A DNA stretch of 21,394 nt from positions 1 to 21,394 of the IMG/VR virus record IMGVR_UViG_3300025669_001092; one strand, given 5' to 3'. Source of the stretch: a virus. Under the pieces are notes generated by a model. The model saw only the letters and a program-made list of their open reading frames with translations, made no database searches and was not told the DNA's origin. This document shows, one piece after another, positions 7,187-14,849 of this stretch. Numbering within the stretch: the first letter of the stretch is position 1; each line of letters begins with the position of its first letter. The position numbers and the translations under genes are program-made.

Positions 7187-8170
7187 TGTTTTAACCTCCT
7201 TTTTAGGTTTATTACTTACTTTTGTTCTTTTAAAGGATCGCTCCTCCAAGGCCACAAAATTAACCTCCCTTTGTACTTCAACAGGATCACCTACGAATTC
7301 TACTTCATCATTTCCTGACAATGCATAATTTTGTTGGTAATACGTTGTGCCTTCTCCCTGCATACGAACCTCATAAACCAGTTCGTTGTCATACAGTTCT
7401 ACAAGATAATGATACTTCACTTGAGTATCTTTCGCATCCAATTCCGATTGTACTAACTGTAATTTCTCACGGTAACCATTTTCGTTATCCGTAATATGAT
7501 CAACAATAGCATTTTTAGAATCAAACACCTTTACCTGTTGTAAATCTAATTTTACTTTTTTCACATCTTTTCCTCCTTTCTTATTAACTCTGATTCCACA
7601 ACCATCCGTCCAAGAACAAGCACCTGTCCCGCCGGGCAGGAGAGCCAAATGATCTGGTCTGTGATTTCTGGCTATTGATTCATATGATTCTCCATGCCAT
7701 TCACCTGACACGTTTTCCTCCTCTGTAAACACCCCAACACTCACCTGTAATTCCTGTTGTGCTCTGATAGCCTGTAAAGCTATATCGCTTACCTCCTGCA
7801 AACGCTTCTCATCCAACCAGGCTTCCGCCTTCAACTTATTATCATCCATGTGAGTATTAAATATTCTCCCTACCTTTACCTTTGCTAACATCGCAGGTGA
7901 ATTGGCAGAAACATTACCTCCATCAACCGTTGGGTGTTGTACGGTTACTGGAATACCATCCCAAGACTCAGGAAATTTACCTAAATCCTCTGTTAAATGT
8001 AGTAATGGACCTTGTGATCCGTTATGCACTCCTTCAACCATCATTACAACAGGTACTACAATGTGAGTCCTGCCTTCATAAACATCTGAACGAATTACAT
8101 ATTCCCCATTTACTTGTATAATATATTTTATCATATTATTTGTATTATTTCTTTTTAAATACAATTTCAT
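6686..8170 (-). CDS. Prohead protease (DUF2213-type) fused in frame to scaffold-like regions
   Basis: 494 residues. Residues 1 to about 195 are a DUF2213/HK97-type prohead protease: VTVQHP with His79, QVSVGV with Ser144, then RPDHLALLPG (171-180) and GACSWTDGCGIRVN (183-196). His79 and Ser144 are the likely catalytic pair. Such proteases cleave scaffold and capsid inside the prohead. Residues 203-328 form an unrecognised middle region. Residues 329-494 are charged and helix-rich, scaffold-like. Codons 203 (GTG) and 329 (ATG) are each preceded by a strong in-frame SD, so shorter products from internal starts are likely. The start at 8170 overlaps the upstream gene by 26 nt; Met13 (8134) would avoid the overlap. 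Neither start has a good SD. Confidence 0.85.
   Translation of the reverse strand: MKLYLKRNNTNNMIKYIIQVNGEYVIRSDVYEGRTHIVVPVVMMVEGVHNGSQGPLLHLTEDLGKFPESWDGIPVTVQHPTVDGGNVSANSPAMLAKVKVGRIFNTHMDDNKLKAEAWLDEKRLQEVSDIALQAIRAQQELQVSVGVFTEEENVSGEWHGESYESIARNHRPDHLALLPGGTGACSWTDGCGIRVNKKGGKDVKKVKLDLQQVKVFDSKNAIVDHITDNENGYREKLQLVQSELDAKDTQVKYHYLVELYDNELVYEVRMQGEGTTYYQQNYALSGNDEVEFVGDPVEVQREVNFVALEERSFKRTKVSNKPKKEVKTMSELKKAPCPDRVNELIANVLSKYTEKDKEWLLTQEADVIEKMFPNEPVKEEAPQLNEAAKLQVIEDYKKSQPTVNPEVYAYGERTYNAQRAKMSKSILVNTGDIYTDVDFKEMSMDALEKLYKSTLKDDTDFSLLGGNTERSKIKDNEEEPLFLPGIEIKEEAKN
7562..7580 (-). promoter_or_regulatory. Second internal SD plus GTG start in the protease ORF
   Basis: On the minus strand AAAGGAGG is followed by 7 nt and then GTG at 7564. 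In frame it encodes the low-complexity KKGGKD directly after the protease core ends. Initiation here would give a 292-residue protein (MKKVKLDLQQ...) sharing the scaffold C-terminus. It may instead be a relic of a stop codon lost between two formerly separate genes. Confidence 0.5.
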
Positions 8171-8345
8171 TATCCTGATCTTTTCTTACTTTAAAATGCT
8201 TATCATCTCCATAAGCAATATCATTAGGAATACCATCAGGATATGCTTCACATACTACTCTTTCCGACATTTCAGTATTGTCGGGTTGTTTAACGCCAAT
8301 AAAGTATTTACATTTTCTTTTATTACAATTTGGTACTAGCAACAT
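8145..8345 (-). CDS. Small Cys-containing phage protein, 66 aa
   Basis: Three cysteines: Cys7, Cys12 (NCNKRKC) and Cys32 (VVCEAYPDGIP), with a late His in GDDKHF. The C-CEA-P-GIP-I-G-H pattern recurs in small proteins encoded beside portal/MuF genes in many phages, often annotated hypothetical. The Cys/His set may bind a metal. It lies between the MuF gene and the protease gene and overlaps the latter by 26 nt if the long protease start is used. Its biochemical role is unknown. Confidence 0.65.
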   Translation of the reverse strand: MLLVPNCNKRKCKYFIGVKQPDNTEMSERVVCEAYPDGIPNDIAYGDDKHFKVRKDQDNEIVFKKK

Positions 8346-8352
8346 ATTTTTA

Positions 8353-9939
8353 TTATTTTAAAAATCCATCTAATAAATCAATAATTTCTTTTGGTAAAGA
8401 TTTTTTTACTCCATGTAAAGGAGATGTATATGCTGAAAAACATTCTGCAAAAGCTTCCTGAGTATTACTTGCTCCATATTTACTTATATATTTTTTAAAA
8501 TATGCCCTACCTTTATCTTTATAAAAGGTTCTCCATTTTCCCCAGTCATTTGATTTCAAATACTTATACCATACATGATGTCCATATTCATGTCTAAAAA
8601 CACTCCCAAAATCAGATCCTACATTAAATACATTTTCTCCTAAAGTTAAAACAGGTGCTTTTAGTTTAGCAGAAGTCGCCATTCTAATTTTTCCTGTTGT
8701 AACATTATAATCAGCATAAGACTTTTGATTTCTCCCAATTCCAAATGCCTTTTCAAAAAGAACATCCCCATTTTTTACTTTTTCCCAATTTTGTACATTC
8801 TCTAATTTAATAAATTTCCTATAAACATTTTCAGTCAATTCTTTTCCTATTGCATTTGCTTTTTTTATTTCCTCAACAGTTAAAACACCTTCTTTTGTAA
8901 TAGGATTAATTTGATGTATATTAACTAAAGCTTTTTTTACTTTTTCTGCATCTGATATATTTTTCCAAACTTCTACATCTTCCTCAACAACTCGGCTTAC
9001 ATCCTTCCCTTTAAACGGCAATGCAATACAACGACAATTTGGATGTAAAGGAATCATCCCCTCAATCCTATCCAATGTAAACACTTCCCTTTCCAAAGCA
9101 TTACAACGATCACAAACCCGGTCATCACCTGCAGTAACCCATTCCGCTTTCACTTTAACTCCTTCAACTCCCCAATTCCTGTATTCCTGAATAGTTGCAT
9201 TATGATGAGCCCTTATAATTTCAGTTCTTGCTAAAGTCTCCGCCCTACGAGCAGCCGGAACAAATCTTCCCAACGTATCAGTCAATCCCAATTCTCCCAT
9301 CCCGCTACCATTAATTGTACTAACTAATTTCCGAGCTAAAAGCCTTGGACCATCTCCGTCAGCCATTCCCTGAGCCAGGACTCTACTTATTTGGGTGTCC
9401 ATCTGTGCTGTAATGCCTTTTAAGCCACTAAACGTTCTACTATATAGTAATCCCACCCTATCTAAATGAAACGGCGTAGAGAGGCTTATTTCGATTCCTC
9501 CAGTCTGACCAATTGTCGGAACATCAAACCCAGCTTTCTGTAATTCGTACCTTGCTCTAATTACTCCCCGCTTGTAACTGTCCTGAATATACTTATTTGT
9601 CCAAGCCGATTCAATACCAGTTCCTATTTGTTGAAATTCACTTACTTCTAATATTCCTCTTTCCACCTGACGGTTTAACCACTCCATAAAAGCATTTACC
9701 TTATCAACTGAACGTGGAAATACAAATGCCTGCCTGCCTGGAGGTGTCATTTGATAGAACCCGGCCTGCATTCCAAAACAATCCTCCTCCACAATAGCTT
9801 TCCTTATTACCGTAGCTAATTCTCCAAACCGTCTACGCATATCCCTGGCAAACGTATTTCGTAGAACAGTTGTACGAGTTGGATCGTAACTGTTTACTTG
9901 AATACTTGTAGAATGCGTATGTATTAATGTTTCTGTCAT
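8353..9939 (-). CDS. MuF/SPP1 gp7-family head protein fused to an HExxH metallopeptidase domain
   Basis: 528 residues from the ATG at 9939, chosen because it forms TAATG with the upstream stop; an in-frame TTG at 9948 is possible. The N-terminal ~310 residues are the minor head protein: ARTEIIRAHHNATIQEYRNW followed by the Cys pairs VCDRC (276, 279) and HPNCRC (302, 304), the classic Mu F/SPP1 gp7 motif. This part binds the portal and is packaged in the virion. The remaining ~215 residues form an added domain with HEYGH (450-454), an HExxH zincin motif, and a downstream QEAFAECFS in which Glu495 or Glu499 could be the third ligand. Known MuF proteins often carry C-terminal toxin or enzyme domains. 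The region is notably Lys- and AT-rich compared with the MuF part, suggesting separate acquisition. Confidence 0.87.
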   Translation of the reverse strand: MTETLIHTHSTSIQVNSYDPTRTTVLRNTFARDMRRRFGELATVIRKAIVEEDCFGMQAGFYQMTPPGRQAFVFPRSVDKVNAFMEWLNRQVERGILEVSEFQQIGTGIESAWTNKYIQDSYKRGVIRARYELQKAGFDVPTIGQTGGIEISLSTPFHLDRVGLLYSRTFSGLKGITAQMDTQISRVLAQGMADGDGPRLLARKLVSTINGSGMGELGLTDTLGRFVPAARRAETLARTEIIRAHHNATIQEYRNWGVEGVKVKAEWVTAGDDRVCDRCNALEREVFTLDRIEGMIPLHPNCRCIALPFKGKDVSRVVEEDVEVWKNISDAEKVKKALVNIHQINPITKEGVLTVEEIKKANAIGKELTENVYRKFIKLENVQNWEKVKNGDVLFEKAFGIGRNQKSYADYNVTTGKIRMATSAKLKAPVLTLGENVFNVGSDFGSVFRHEYGHHVWYKYLKSNDWGKWRTFYKDKGRAYFKKYISKYGASNTQEAFAECFSAYTSPLHGVKKSLPKEIIDLLDGFLK

Positions 9940-10151
9940 TATTCCCAACTAAAAACTGTTCCTTTTTTATATTTTTTCACAAGTGTTATATTATCTACCC
10001 TAGTACTATTCAAATCAAACTCAACAGCATCATGCACCTTAATTGTTTTACTTGTCAATTCACTACGGTCAAAATACCGATCCACTCCGTTCTGATCTAC
10101 TAATCTACTCGTATGCTGTAATGGTGATATGAATTGTATTACTCCTTGCAT
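9939..10151 (-). CDS. Small cold-shock/OB-fold-like protein, 70 aa
   Basis: The pattern GVIQFISP...DQNGVDRYFDRSEL...VHDAVEFDL parallels the cold-shock domain order: start strand G-x-I-x-F, then D-G-D-x-F-F-H-R-S-E-L, then V-x-F. The aromatic RNP residues are only partly kept (RYFD in place of VFFH), so nucleic-acid binding is uncertain. It overlaps both neighbours by TAATG. It sits between portal and MuF genes, an unusual place for an RNA-binding protein; a structural OB-fold role is an alternative. Confidence 0.55.
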   Translation of the reverse strand: MQGVIQFISPLQHTSRLVDQNGVDRYFDRSELTSKTIKVHDAVEFDLNSTRVDNITLVKKYKKGTVFSWE

Positions 10152-10411
10152 TATTCCTTTTCTGTTAATTCATCTTTTGGAAAATCCTCAATTTCTTTCA
10201 AACAATATTTTTTCAATTCTGTTTTAATATCCTTTCCATCCTCAGTTAAAACCAACTCATTATTTCGTTTAGTAGCAAAACGAGTTATATCAATTCTTAT
10301 AAGATCATTAATCTTAATATGAATATGAGCTTCTACGATATGGGAATCTGTTACTCCTAAAAGTTTCAATATTTCCCATCCTATTTGATCACTTACTACC
10401 GCTGTTGCCAT
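10151..10411 (-). CDS. Hypothetical protein, 86 aa, downstream of portal
   Basis: Not assigned to a named family. It has an N-terminal helix (GWEILKLLGV), a strand-rich middle (VEAHIHIKINDLIRIDITRFA) and an acidic Lys/Glu-rich tail. A strong SD, AAGGAGG (10420-10426), is formed by the last Lys-Glu-Glu codons of the portal gene, 8 nt before the ATG. It joins the next gene by TAATG. A head-completion or portal accessory role is possible from location only. Confidence 0.65.
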   Translation of the reverse strand: MATAVVSDQIGWEILKLLGVTDSHIVEAHIHIKINDLIRIDITRFATKRNNELVLTEDGKDIKTELKKYCLKEIEDFPKDELTEKE

Positions 10412-10414
10412 AAT

Positions 10415-11815
10415 TTATTCCTCCTTAGTTTGTTGTTGATTCTGTCTTTCTAATGCTTCCTCCGCTGGTGTTAATACCCTTTCTTGCTCTTCCTTAATAT
10501 GAGCCTCACGGGCTTCTATGATTAGTTCAATCTGATCCTTTTCTAATCCCAAGAAATATTCTAAAAATACATCAGGTGGAATTGTCATCTCTGCCATCGG
10601 TGAACTTGCATATTTACTCAAAGCCTCTGAACGTTTTACTCCAATTTCAACCTTTTCCTGTTCACTCTGAGCAAACAGATCCTGCCATGTTACATTATAT
10701 TTATCTTTTGCCTCTGGTAATACCTTATAGCCAATACAACGATCAACAAACGGACGCACTATGTTTGGTCCAGCAAATTCCTCTCTACGACTCTTTACAA
10801 ATGTTAACCATTCTGCCTTATCCTGGTTGCTGGACAACTCCCCACGTTCCGACCCTGTTAATATTCGTTTTGGTATTCCTGTTACTGCTGATATCATTTG
10901 AAATTGAACATCTACGTGATCACCTGGATCAGAAACCTGTGAAGCCAAAGCCTCTAAATTAATTCCCTCACTTACAAATATTCTCCGTAGGTTGTGTTCA
11001 TATTCATCTACTTGATCCTGTAAATCAGTCTTTGTATCCGGAGTCATTGTATAATCCTTATCCAATTTACCTTGAAAACCAGGACGAGCCCCACGCCAAA
11101 ACATTTCAGCGCTTCCACCAACTAACTTTTCCAAATCCATTAGTCTGTTATATACTACTTCCAGACGTGGAGTACCTTTAACATCAGATTCTAACTTTTC
11201 ATCTGTAATATGCAAAATCCTACTATGATGTACTATTACCGGCTTGCTTTCTCCACCTGGATTACTGATTTCAATAGTATATTCCAAAGGCAAACCGTAT
11301 CTAGAATTTCTAGCATACGTTTCCCATTTAGAAATAGTCGTATTCCCTTGTGAATATGGTTTGGTGTACATTAATTTCCTTTTTCCCGGAGCTACTGGCA
11401 TAGCAAAATCCTCCTGCTTCTTTACATCATCCAACCCAAGTAACAATATACCATATTCTCCAATACCAGTAAGTTTATCTAATCTTGTAAACTGAGATTT
11501 TAAATGTAATCTATCCCTTAACTCAACCCAATCTTTTTCCAAGGCTGTTTCATTATCATCATCCGCTTCAATTATTTCCAAATCTCCTTGCCATGTAACT
11601 TTAATCGGTCGGTCAATGATCGCCTTTGCTATGTCCTGCCGTAAGTATCTACTAGCATAATCAGCATACTTTATATCCAACGGGTATCCTAACGCCTCAT
11701 ATATATTCCTATCAGTCCCGTATTGCTGTCCTAGCTTAGCTGCTAACTCTGCCCTACCAACTAACTGGCTTGTCAGTGCTTGTATTTGTCCTGTAGATAG
11801 TTTAGTTCTATTCAT
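10415..11815 (-). CDS. Portal protein (DUF1073-like)
   Basis: 466 residues. The N-terminal region (YASRYLRQDIAKAIIDRPIK, then WQGDLEI) and the following GEYGILLLGLDD are typical of DUF1073-type phage portals. RILHITDEKL, GTPRLEVVYNRLMDLEKL and a later ISAVTGIPKRILTGSERGELSS correspond to the stem/clip and crown-proximal helices common to portals. The C-terminus is acidic and Gln/Glu-rich. The portal forms the dodecameric ring through which terminase packages DNA. It is followed by small genes and then MuF, the standard order. No SD is visible at its ATG, which is 2 nt after the peptidase stop, so coupling is likely. Confidence 0.88.
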   Translation of the reverse strand: MNRTKLSTGQIQALTSQLVGRAELAAKLGQQYGTDRNIYEALGYPLDIKYADYASRYLRQDIAKAIIDRPIKVTWQGDLEIIEADDDNETALEKDWVELRDRLHLKSQFTRLDKLTGIGEYGILLLGLDDVKKQEDFAMPVAPGKRKLMYTKPYSQGNTTISKWETYARNSRYGLPLEYTIEISNPGGESKPVIVHHSRILHITDEKLESDVKGTPRLEVVYNRLMDLEKLVGGSAEMFWRGARPGFQGKLDKDYTMTPDTKTDLQDQVDEYEHNLRRIFVSEGINLEALASQVSDPGDHVDVQFQMISAVTGIPKRILTGSERGELSSNQDKAEWLTFVKSRREEFAGPNIVRPFVDRCIGYKVLPEAKDKYNVTWQDLFAQSEQEKVEIGVKRSEALSKYASSPMAEMTIPPDVFLEYFLGLEKDQIELIIEAREAHIKEEQERVLTPAEEALERQNQQQTKEE

Positions 11816-11817
11816 AA

Positions 11818-12282
11818 TTATCTTTTTATCTGATAATGAGCAAAATCATTAAATGTTTGATCAGTCAAAATAGTATCATCATCCCAATCCCTTCCAGAAA
11901 CTATCTTACTGTCTATTGCACCGTAATCATAAAGCATTTGAGCTACTCCTTTTACATAACCAATAAAAAACAACATCCTCCTTGTATTCTCCCATTGTAT
12001 AGGATAAGGTATTACATCTATTGCCCTGGAAGGGTTAAATCTATGCTCACTCTTTTTCTTATACCCATCACAATAAGTAATAATCTCCTTTTTATTTTCA
12101 ATCATCCAAACACCCCTAATCTTTTTTCTACCTTTCTGAAAAAGCTCAAATTGTAAATTAGTTCCACGATGTCCATAAATCACTTTGCAATCAAAATACT
12201 TAATCACATAATGAAACAATGTTTGAATGTCTGGATGACATGTTTCTAATTTATTGTTCGATGATTTACTAAAAGCTGGCAT
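11818..12282 (-). CDS. M15-type peptidoglycan peptidase (endolysin)
   Basis: 154 residues, single catalytic domain, no signal peptide. Zinc site: SEHRFNPSRAIDVIPYPI (78-95) gives His80 and Asp89 in the H-x8-D form common in phage M15 (VanY-like/L-Ala-D-Glu) peptidases, and FAHYQI supplies His149 near the C-terminus. An early CHPDIQTLFHYVI resembles the family's N-terminal helix. It likely cleaves the peptide stem or crossbridge of peptidoglycan for lysis. It overlaps the putative holin gene by TAATG, supporting a lysis pair. Its place immediately upstream of the portal gene is less usual than an end-of-operon position. Confidence 0.85.
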   Translation of the reverse strand: MPAFSKSSNNKLETCHPDIQTLFHYVIKYFDCKVIYGHRGTNLQFELFQKGRKKIRGVWMIENKKEIITYCDGYKKKSEHRFNPSRAIDVIPYPIQWENTRRMLFFIGYVKGVAQMLYDYGAIDSKIVSGRDWDDDTILTDQTFNDFAHYQIKR

Positions 12283-12470
12283 TACTCTGCAAAAAAGTCA
12301 GTTAAAAATTTACCAATAACTCCAAAACCAAGTGCAATATAACTTATAACTTCGGCGTCTTTAGCTATTGAAGCTGCTACTATTGTAGCCATAATTCCTA
12401 AAAACCCATCACCTAATTTCCTTAAATTCTTAGGTGTTGGTTGCATGTACGATCTGTGTGAAAATTTCAT
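12282..12470 (-). CDS. Putative holin (small membrane protein, 62 aa)
   Basis: Two hydrophobic segments, about residues 21-36 (GFLGIMATIVAASIA) and 41-58 (VISYIALGFGVIGKFL), separated by a short charged turn (KDAE). The basic N-terminus includes PKNLRKLGDG, a pattern found in small holin-like proteins of Bacteroidota phages. It is encoded directly before and overlaps the M15 peptidase. Size, two membrane segments and partner gene support a holin that permeabilises the inner membrane; no specific holin family is claimed. Confidence 0.65.
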   Translation of the reverse strand: MKFSHRSYMQPTPKNLRKLGDGFLGIMATIVAASIAKDAEVISYIALGFGVIGKFLTDFFAE

Positions 12471-12482
12471 AATAAAATATTG

Positions 12483-12905
12483 TTAGTTAATACTTGTTAA
12501 TTTAGGTGCTAATGATTTTTTAACATCCCGCCCCTCTGTTGGGGATATACTCGACCTTGTTTTGAAATATGTTTCATATATCTGATCCCTAAACTTAATA
12601 AACTCATTATATGCTTTTTCAGCTTCTTCTCTTTGTCCATTTAATAAACTTAAAGTGTAACGATTTTGTAAATCAAACGAATGAATAACTGAAAGAAATA
12701 ATGGTCCGGGGACATACCCTTTAGAGATCAGTTCTGTTTTAACTTGTAACCCTCCCATGATTTTTGCATTAACAAATCCAGATGTTATTAATGCGAGGAT
12801 AATAAATACAATTAATGTAGCTGTCCACTGTTGTCGGTTACGGTGTTTAGCTTCGAGCTTGTCGAATTTTGCGTCCATGTATTCTTTGATCTCGATGTCT
12901 TTCAT
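12483..12905 (-). CDS. Single-span membrane protein, 140 aa, unknown (possible lysis accessory)
   Basis: A charged helical N-terminus (KEYMDAKFDKLEAKHRNRQQ) precedes one membrane segment at about 28-47 (TATLIVFIILALITSGF), then a mostly helical soluble part with charged stretches (REEAEKAYNEFIKFRDQIYE). The basic cytoplasmic side suggests N-in topology, with the C-terminus in the periplasm. Placed next to holin and peptidase it could be a spanin-like or lysis-regulating protein, but no spanin lipobox is seen. No family is recognised. Confidence 0.6.
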   Translation of the reverse strand: MKDIEIKEYMDAKFDKLEAKHRNRQQWTATLIVFIILALITSGFVNAKIMGGLQVKTELISKGYVPGPLFLSVIHSFDLQNRYTLSLLNGQREEAEKAYNEFIKFRDQIYETYFKTRSSISPTEGRDVKKSLAPKLTSIN

Positions 12906-12917
12906 TATATTGTTTTT

Positions 12918-13712
12918 TTAATCCTGTCTTAATACATACCCTTTAAAATCCGTTGTTGCTGTTATTGACCACTTATCTGCTAAGTACCCTGTAATCTTAT
13001 CCCTGTCAACATCTGAAATATCTGCATTATAGACTATGACTTCGCAGATTTCGACATCTGAAAAATAATTATCAATACCATAATAACTACCTAAGGTTAT
13101 TCCACTAAGTTGATCAGCTCCAGCGTTTCCACTTACAACCGAAATGCCATTAATCCAATATTCTGAAGTGGCTCCATTGAATAATGCAGTATGAATATTA
13201 TCATTATTATCATTAGCTCCATCTCTTAATTCAGCGTCCGATCTAATTCTAAAAGTATTTTGATAATAAAAAGTATTTCTATTTGCTGCATTAAGACCCT
13301 CAAATACAAATTCAAGAGTACCTAATGTACCTGTAATCTTATAAACTATAAAAATAGTATTCGGTTGTGTCAAAGCACTTGCAAAAGCAGCACTCTGCAA
13401 GAACGTGCTATTACCATCTATAAAAGTAACCCTCCCTGTGTTACTATCATATGTCGGTCTGGTAGTGTTATCGTTTGTATTGACTACATGAACTCCTAAA
13501 CTACCCTTCCCTATCCAGTCATCGACATAGGTACCGTCTAAAGTGAACTGACCGGCATCCTTACCGTCTAACCAGACTTCGCAGGTTGTTTCAATATTTA
13601 ATGGTTGTTGATTATCGTAAACCTTTAAAACAGTCGAACCACTTGTTAATACAGTCTGCCCAAATCCCTGTAATGAGATTAATAACGCTAAAAATATAAG
13701 TAACTTTTTCAT
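12918..13712 (-). CDS. Exported LamG/concanavalin-like jelly-roll protein
   Basis: 264 residues. A Sec signal peptide is clear: MKKLL start, hydrophobic core LIFLALLISL, and probable cleavage after GFGQ (19). The mature part is beta-rich. Residues about 85-250 match the LamG/ConA-like lectin pattern: NTIFIVYKI, FVFEGLNAANRNTFYY, HTALFNGATSEYWINGISV, LGSYYGIDNYFSDVEICEVIVYN, and IDVDRDKI-like SDVDRDKITGYLADKW at the end. Such domains bind glycans. It is 2 nt from the preceding fibre-like gene, which also has a signal peptide. It may be a receptor-binding or host-surface-acting protein. The signal peptide is odd for a virion protein assembled in the cytoplasm. Confidence 0.75.
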   Translation of the reverse strand: MKKLLIFLALLISLQGFGQTVLTSGSTVLKVYDNQQPLNIETTCEVWLDGKDAGQFTLDGTYVDDWIGKGSLGVHVVNTNDNTTRPTYDSNTGRVTFIDGNSTFLQSAAFASALTQPNTIFIVYKITGTLGTLEFVFEGLNAANRNTFYYQNTFRIRSDAELRDGANDNNDNIHTALFNGATSEYWINGISVVSGNAGADQLSGITLGSYYGIDNYFSDVEICEVIVYNADISDVDRDKITGYLADKWSITATTDFKGYVLRQD

Positions 13713-13714
13713 AT

Positions 13715-14683
13715 CTAATGTTGTGAGATTACCATTGATCCGCCGAGTACCGTGAATTCATCTGCATTTACATCACTCGTTCCATGTAGCTCTACATATT
13801 CGTTTGTTGCCATTTCGACAAGCCACGTGAATCCTATACTGTCATCTGTATCCACCGCTGTAAAATCATGTTGATCATTTGTGGCTGCAATTAACGCCCC
13901 GTCTTGATAAAGCTGAATGGCAACTCTTTGATTATCCTCTTCGCCCTCAATATTGATACGAACGTTTATTGTAAAATGCTTTGTGTTTGTTCCGGTATAT
14001 GTCAACCGCCCGTCACTATGTGTGAAATCATGCAAGTGTAAGCCTGTATAAGCTATTGCACCCTCGTTTAATCTCTCAAATGTCCCACCTGTTCCGATTG
14101 TCATAAGTCCCTCTGTTGATACATAAGTCATCGCTCCTGATAGTGTAAATGCTATGTCTCCGATGTCATCTGTTTCCAAAGTGTCAACATTGCCTGCGCT
14201 TGTTGGAGTTAATACCGTTGTTGTAGATGTTTTTAGATCAATAACATTTAATATCCCATCTACCTGTACAACTGTTTCCGCTAAAGTTAATGTATCGGTA
14301 TCATCGTTTTGTATATCTCCTCCAGCTGTCCAAGTTATATTCTGATCTAACATATTCAAACCCGCCCTAGCCTTAATACTTCCAAAAGCATGAAAAATAC
14401 CATCCGCTTTTATAACCTTCTCCTCTAAGTCTAAAGTATCAGTTTCGGAGTTGGCAATCGTTGCTGAATTTGTCCAAGTTATATTTTGATCGAGCATATT
14501 TAATGTAACCGGAACCGTCTTAAAAAAGTTTGTTATACTTATTCCACTCGTAGCTGCCGTCTTATCAATAATCAATAAATCAGTAGCTGCTAAACTTGTT
14601 GCAGTAGGTAAGTCGGCGATCTTCTGACCCCACAATGCCAACCCTCCTACAAGCAACATTAATATTAAAATTAATTTTTTCAT
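13715..14683 (-). CDS. Exported fibre-like protein with tandem repeats and C1q/TNF-like C-terminus
   Basis: 322 residues. Signal peptide: MKKLILILML core, probable cleavage after LWGQ (20). Residues 21-58 (IADLPTATSLAATDLLIID) match the short 'ADLP-AT-L-TD-L-vid' module found at N-termini of many phage fibres. Residues 61-108 and 109-152 are two copies of a 48-residue repeat beginning LNMLDQNITWT. Residues about 205-322 look like a C1q/TNF-type jelly roll (HFTINVRINIEG, VAIQLYQDGALIAAT, NEYVELHGTSD). It likely forms a trimeric receptor- or glycan-binding fibre. The combination of fibre modules with a Sec signal is unusual. Confidence 0.72.
   Translation of the reverse strand: MKKLILILMLLVGGLALWGQKIADLPTATSLAATDLLIIDKTAATSGISITNFFKTVPVTLNMLDQNITWTNSATIANSETDTLDLEEKVIKADGIFHAFGSIKARAGLNMLDQNITWTAGGDIQNDDTDTLTLAETVVQVDGILNVIDLKTSTTTVLTPTSAGNVDTLETDDIGDIAFTLSGAMTYVSTEGLMTIGTGGTFERLNEGAIAYTGLHLHDFTHSDGRLTYTGTNTKHFTINVRINIEGEEDNQRVAIQLYQDGALIAATNDQHDFTAVDTDDSIGFTWLVEMATNEYVELHGTSDVNADEFTVLGGSMVISQH
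14228..14503 (-). repeat. Two tandem 48-codon repeats in the fibre-like gene
   Basis: Unit 1 spans 14503-14360 and unit 2 starts at 14359. They share about 30 nt of near-identical DNA at their heads (LNMLDQNITW codons), while the rest is diverged but keeps TDTL and DGI patterns. The 144-nt offset is visible directly. Confidence 0.8.
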
Positions 14684-14690
14684 ATCTTTA

Positions 14691-14849
14691 TTATTTCGTT
14701 AAAATAAATTTCCCATCTTTAGTTAATATAGCCTTTCCGTCCTTGGCTAATATTGCATCTCCAGGAACTCCATGTGGATTCAATACCGTAGTTACAACAT
14801 CAGTCACCACATTCCTGGTTACATTTCGTATTAATGGTTTACGTTTCAT
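14691..14849 (-). CDS. Small phage protein, 52 aa, with KDGK repeats
   Basis: ATG at 14849 overlaps the upstream TAA as TAATG; TAA at 14691. The basic N-terminus (MKRKPLIRNVTRNVV) is followed by a C-terminus of short repeats built on I-L-x-K-D-G-K (ILAKDGKAILTKDGK). Small proteins with such 'xILxxDGxxIL' tails are often found near fibre genes of phages. It fills the gap between a structural-type gene and the fibre-like gene and has clean stop-start coupling, so it is probably real. Confidence 0.7.
   Translation of the reverse strand: MKRKPLIRNVTRNVVTDVVTTVLNPHGVPGDAILAKDGKAILTKDGKFILTK

Noticed and set aside
10576-10962. 128-codon plus-strand ORF opposite the portal gene
   Set aside because: Antisense shadow of a strongly supported portal; no SD, no recognisable domain, composition dictated by the portal codons.
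11836-12156. 106-codon plus-strand ORF opposite the M15 peptidase
   Set aside because: Antisense to a clear enzyme; low-complexity translation.
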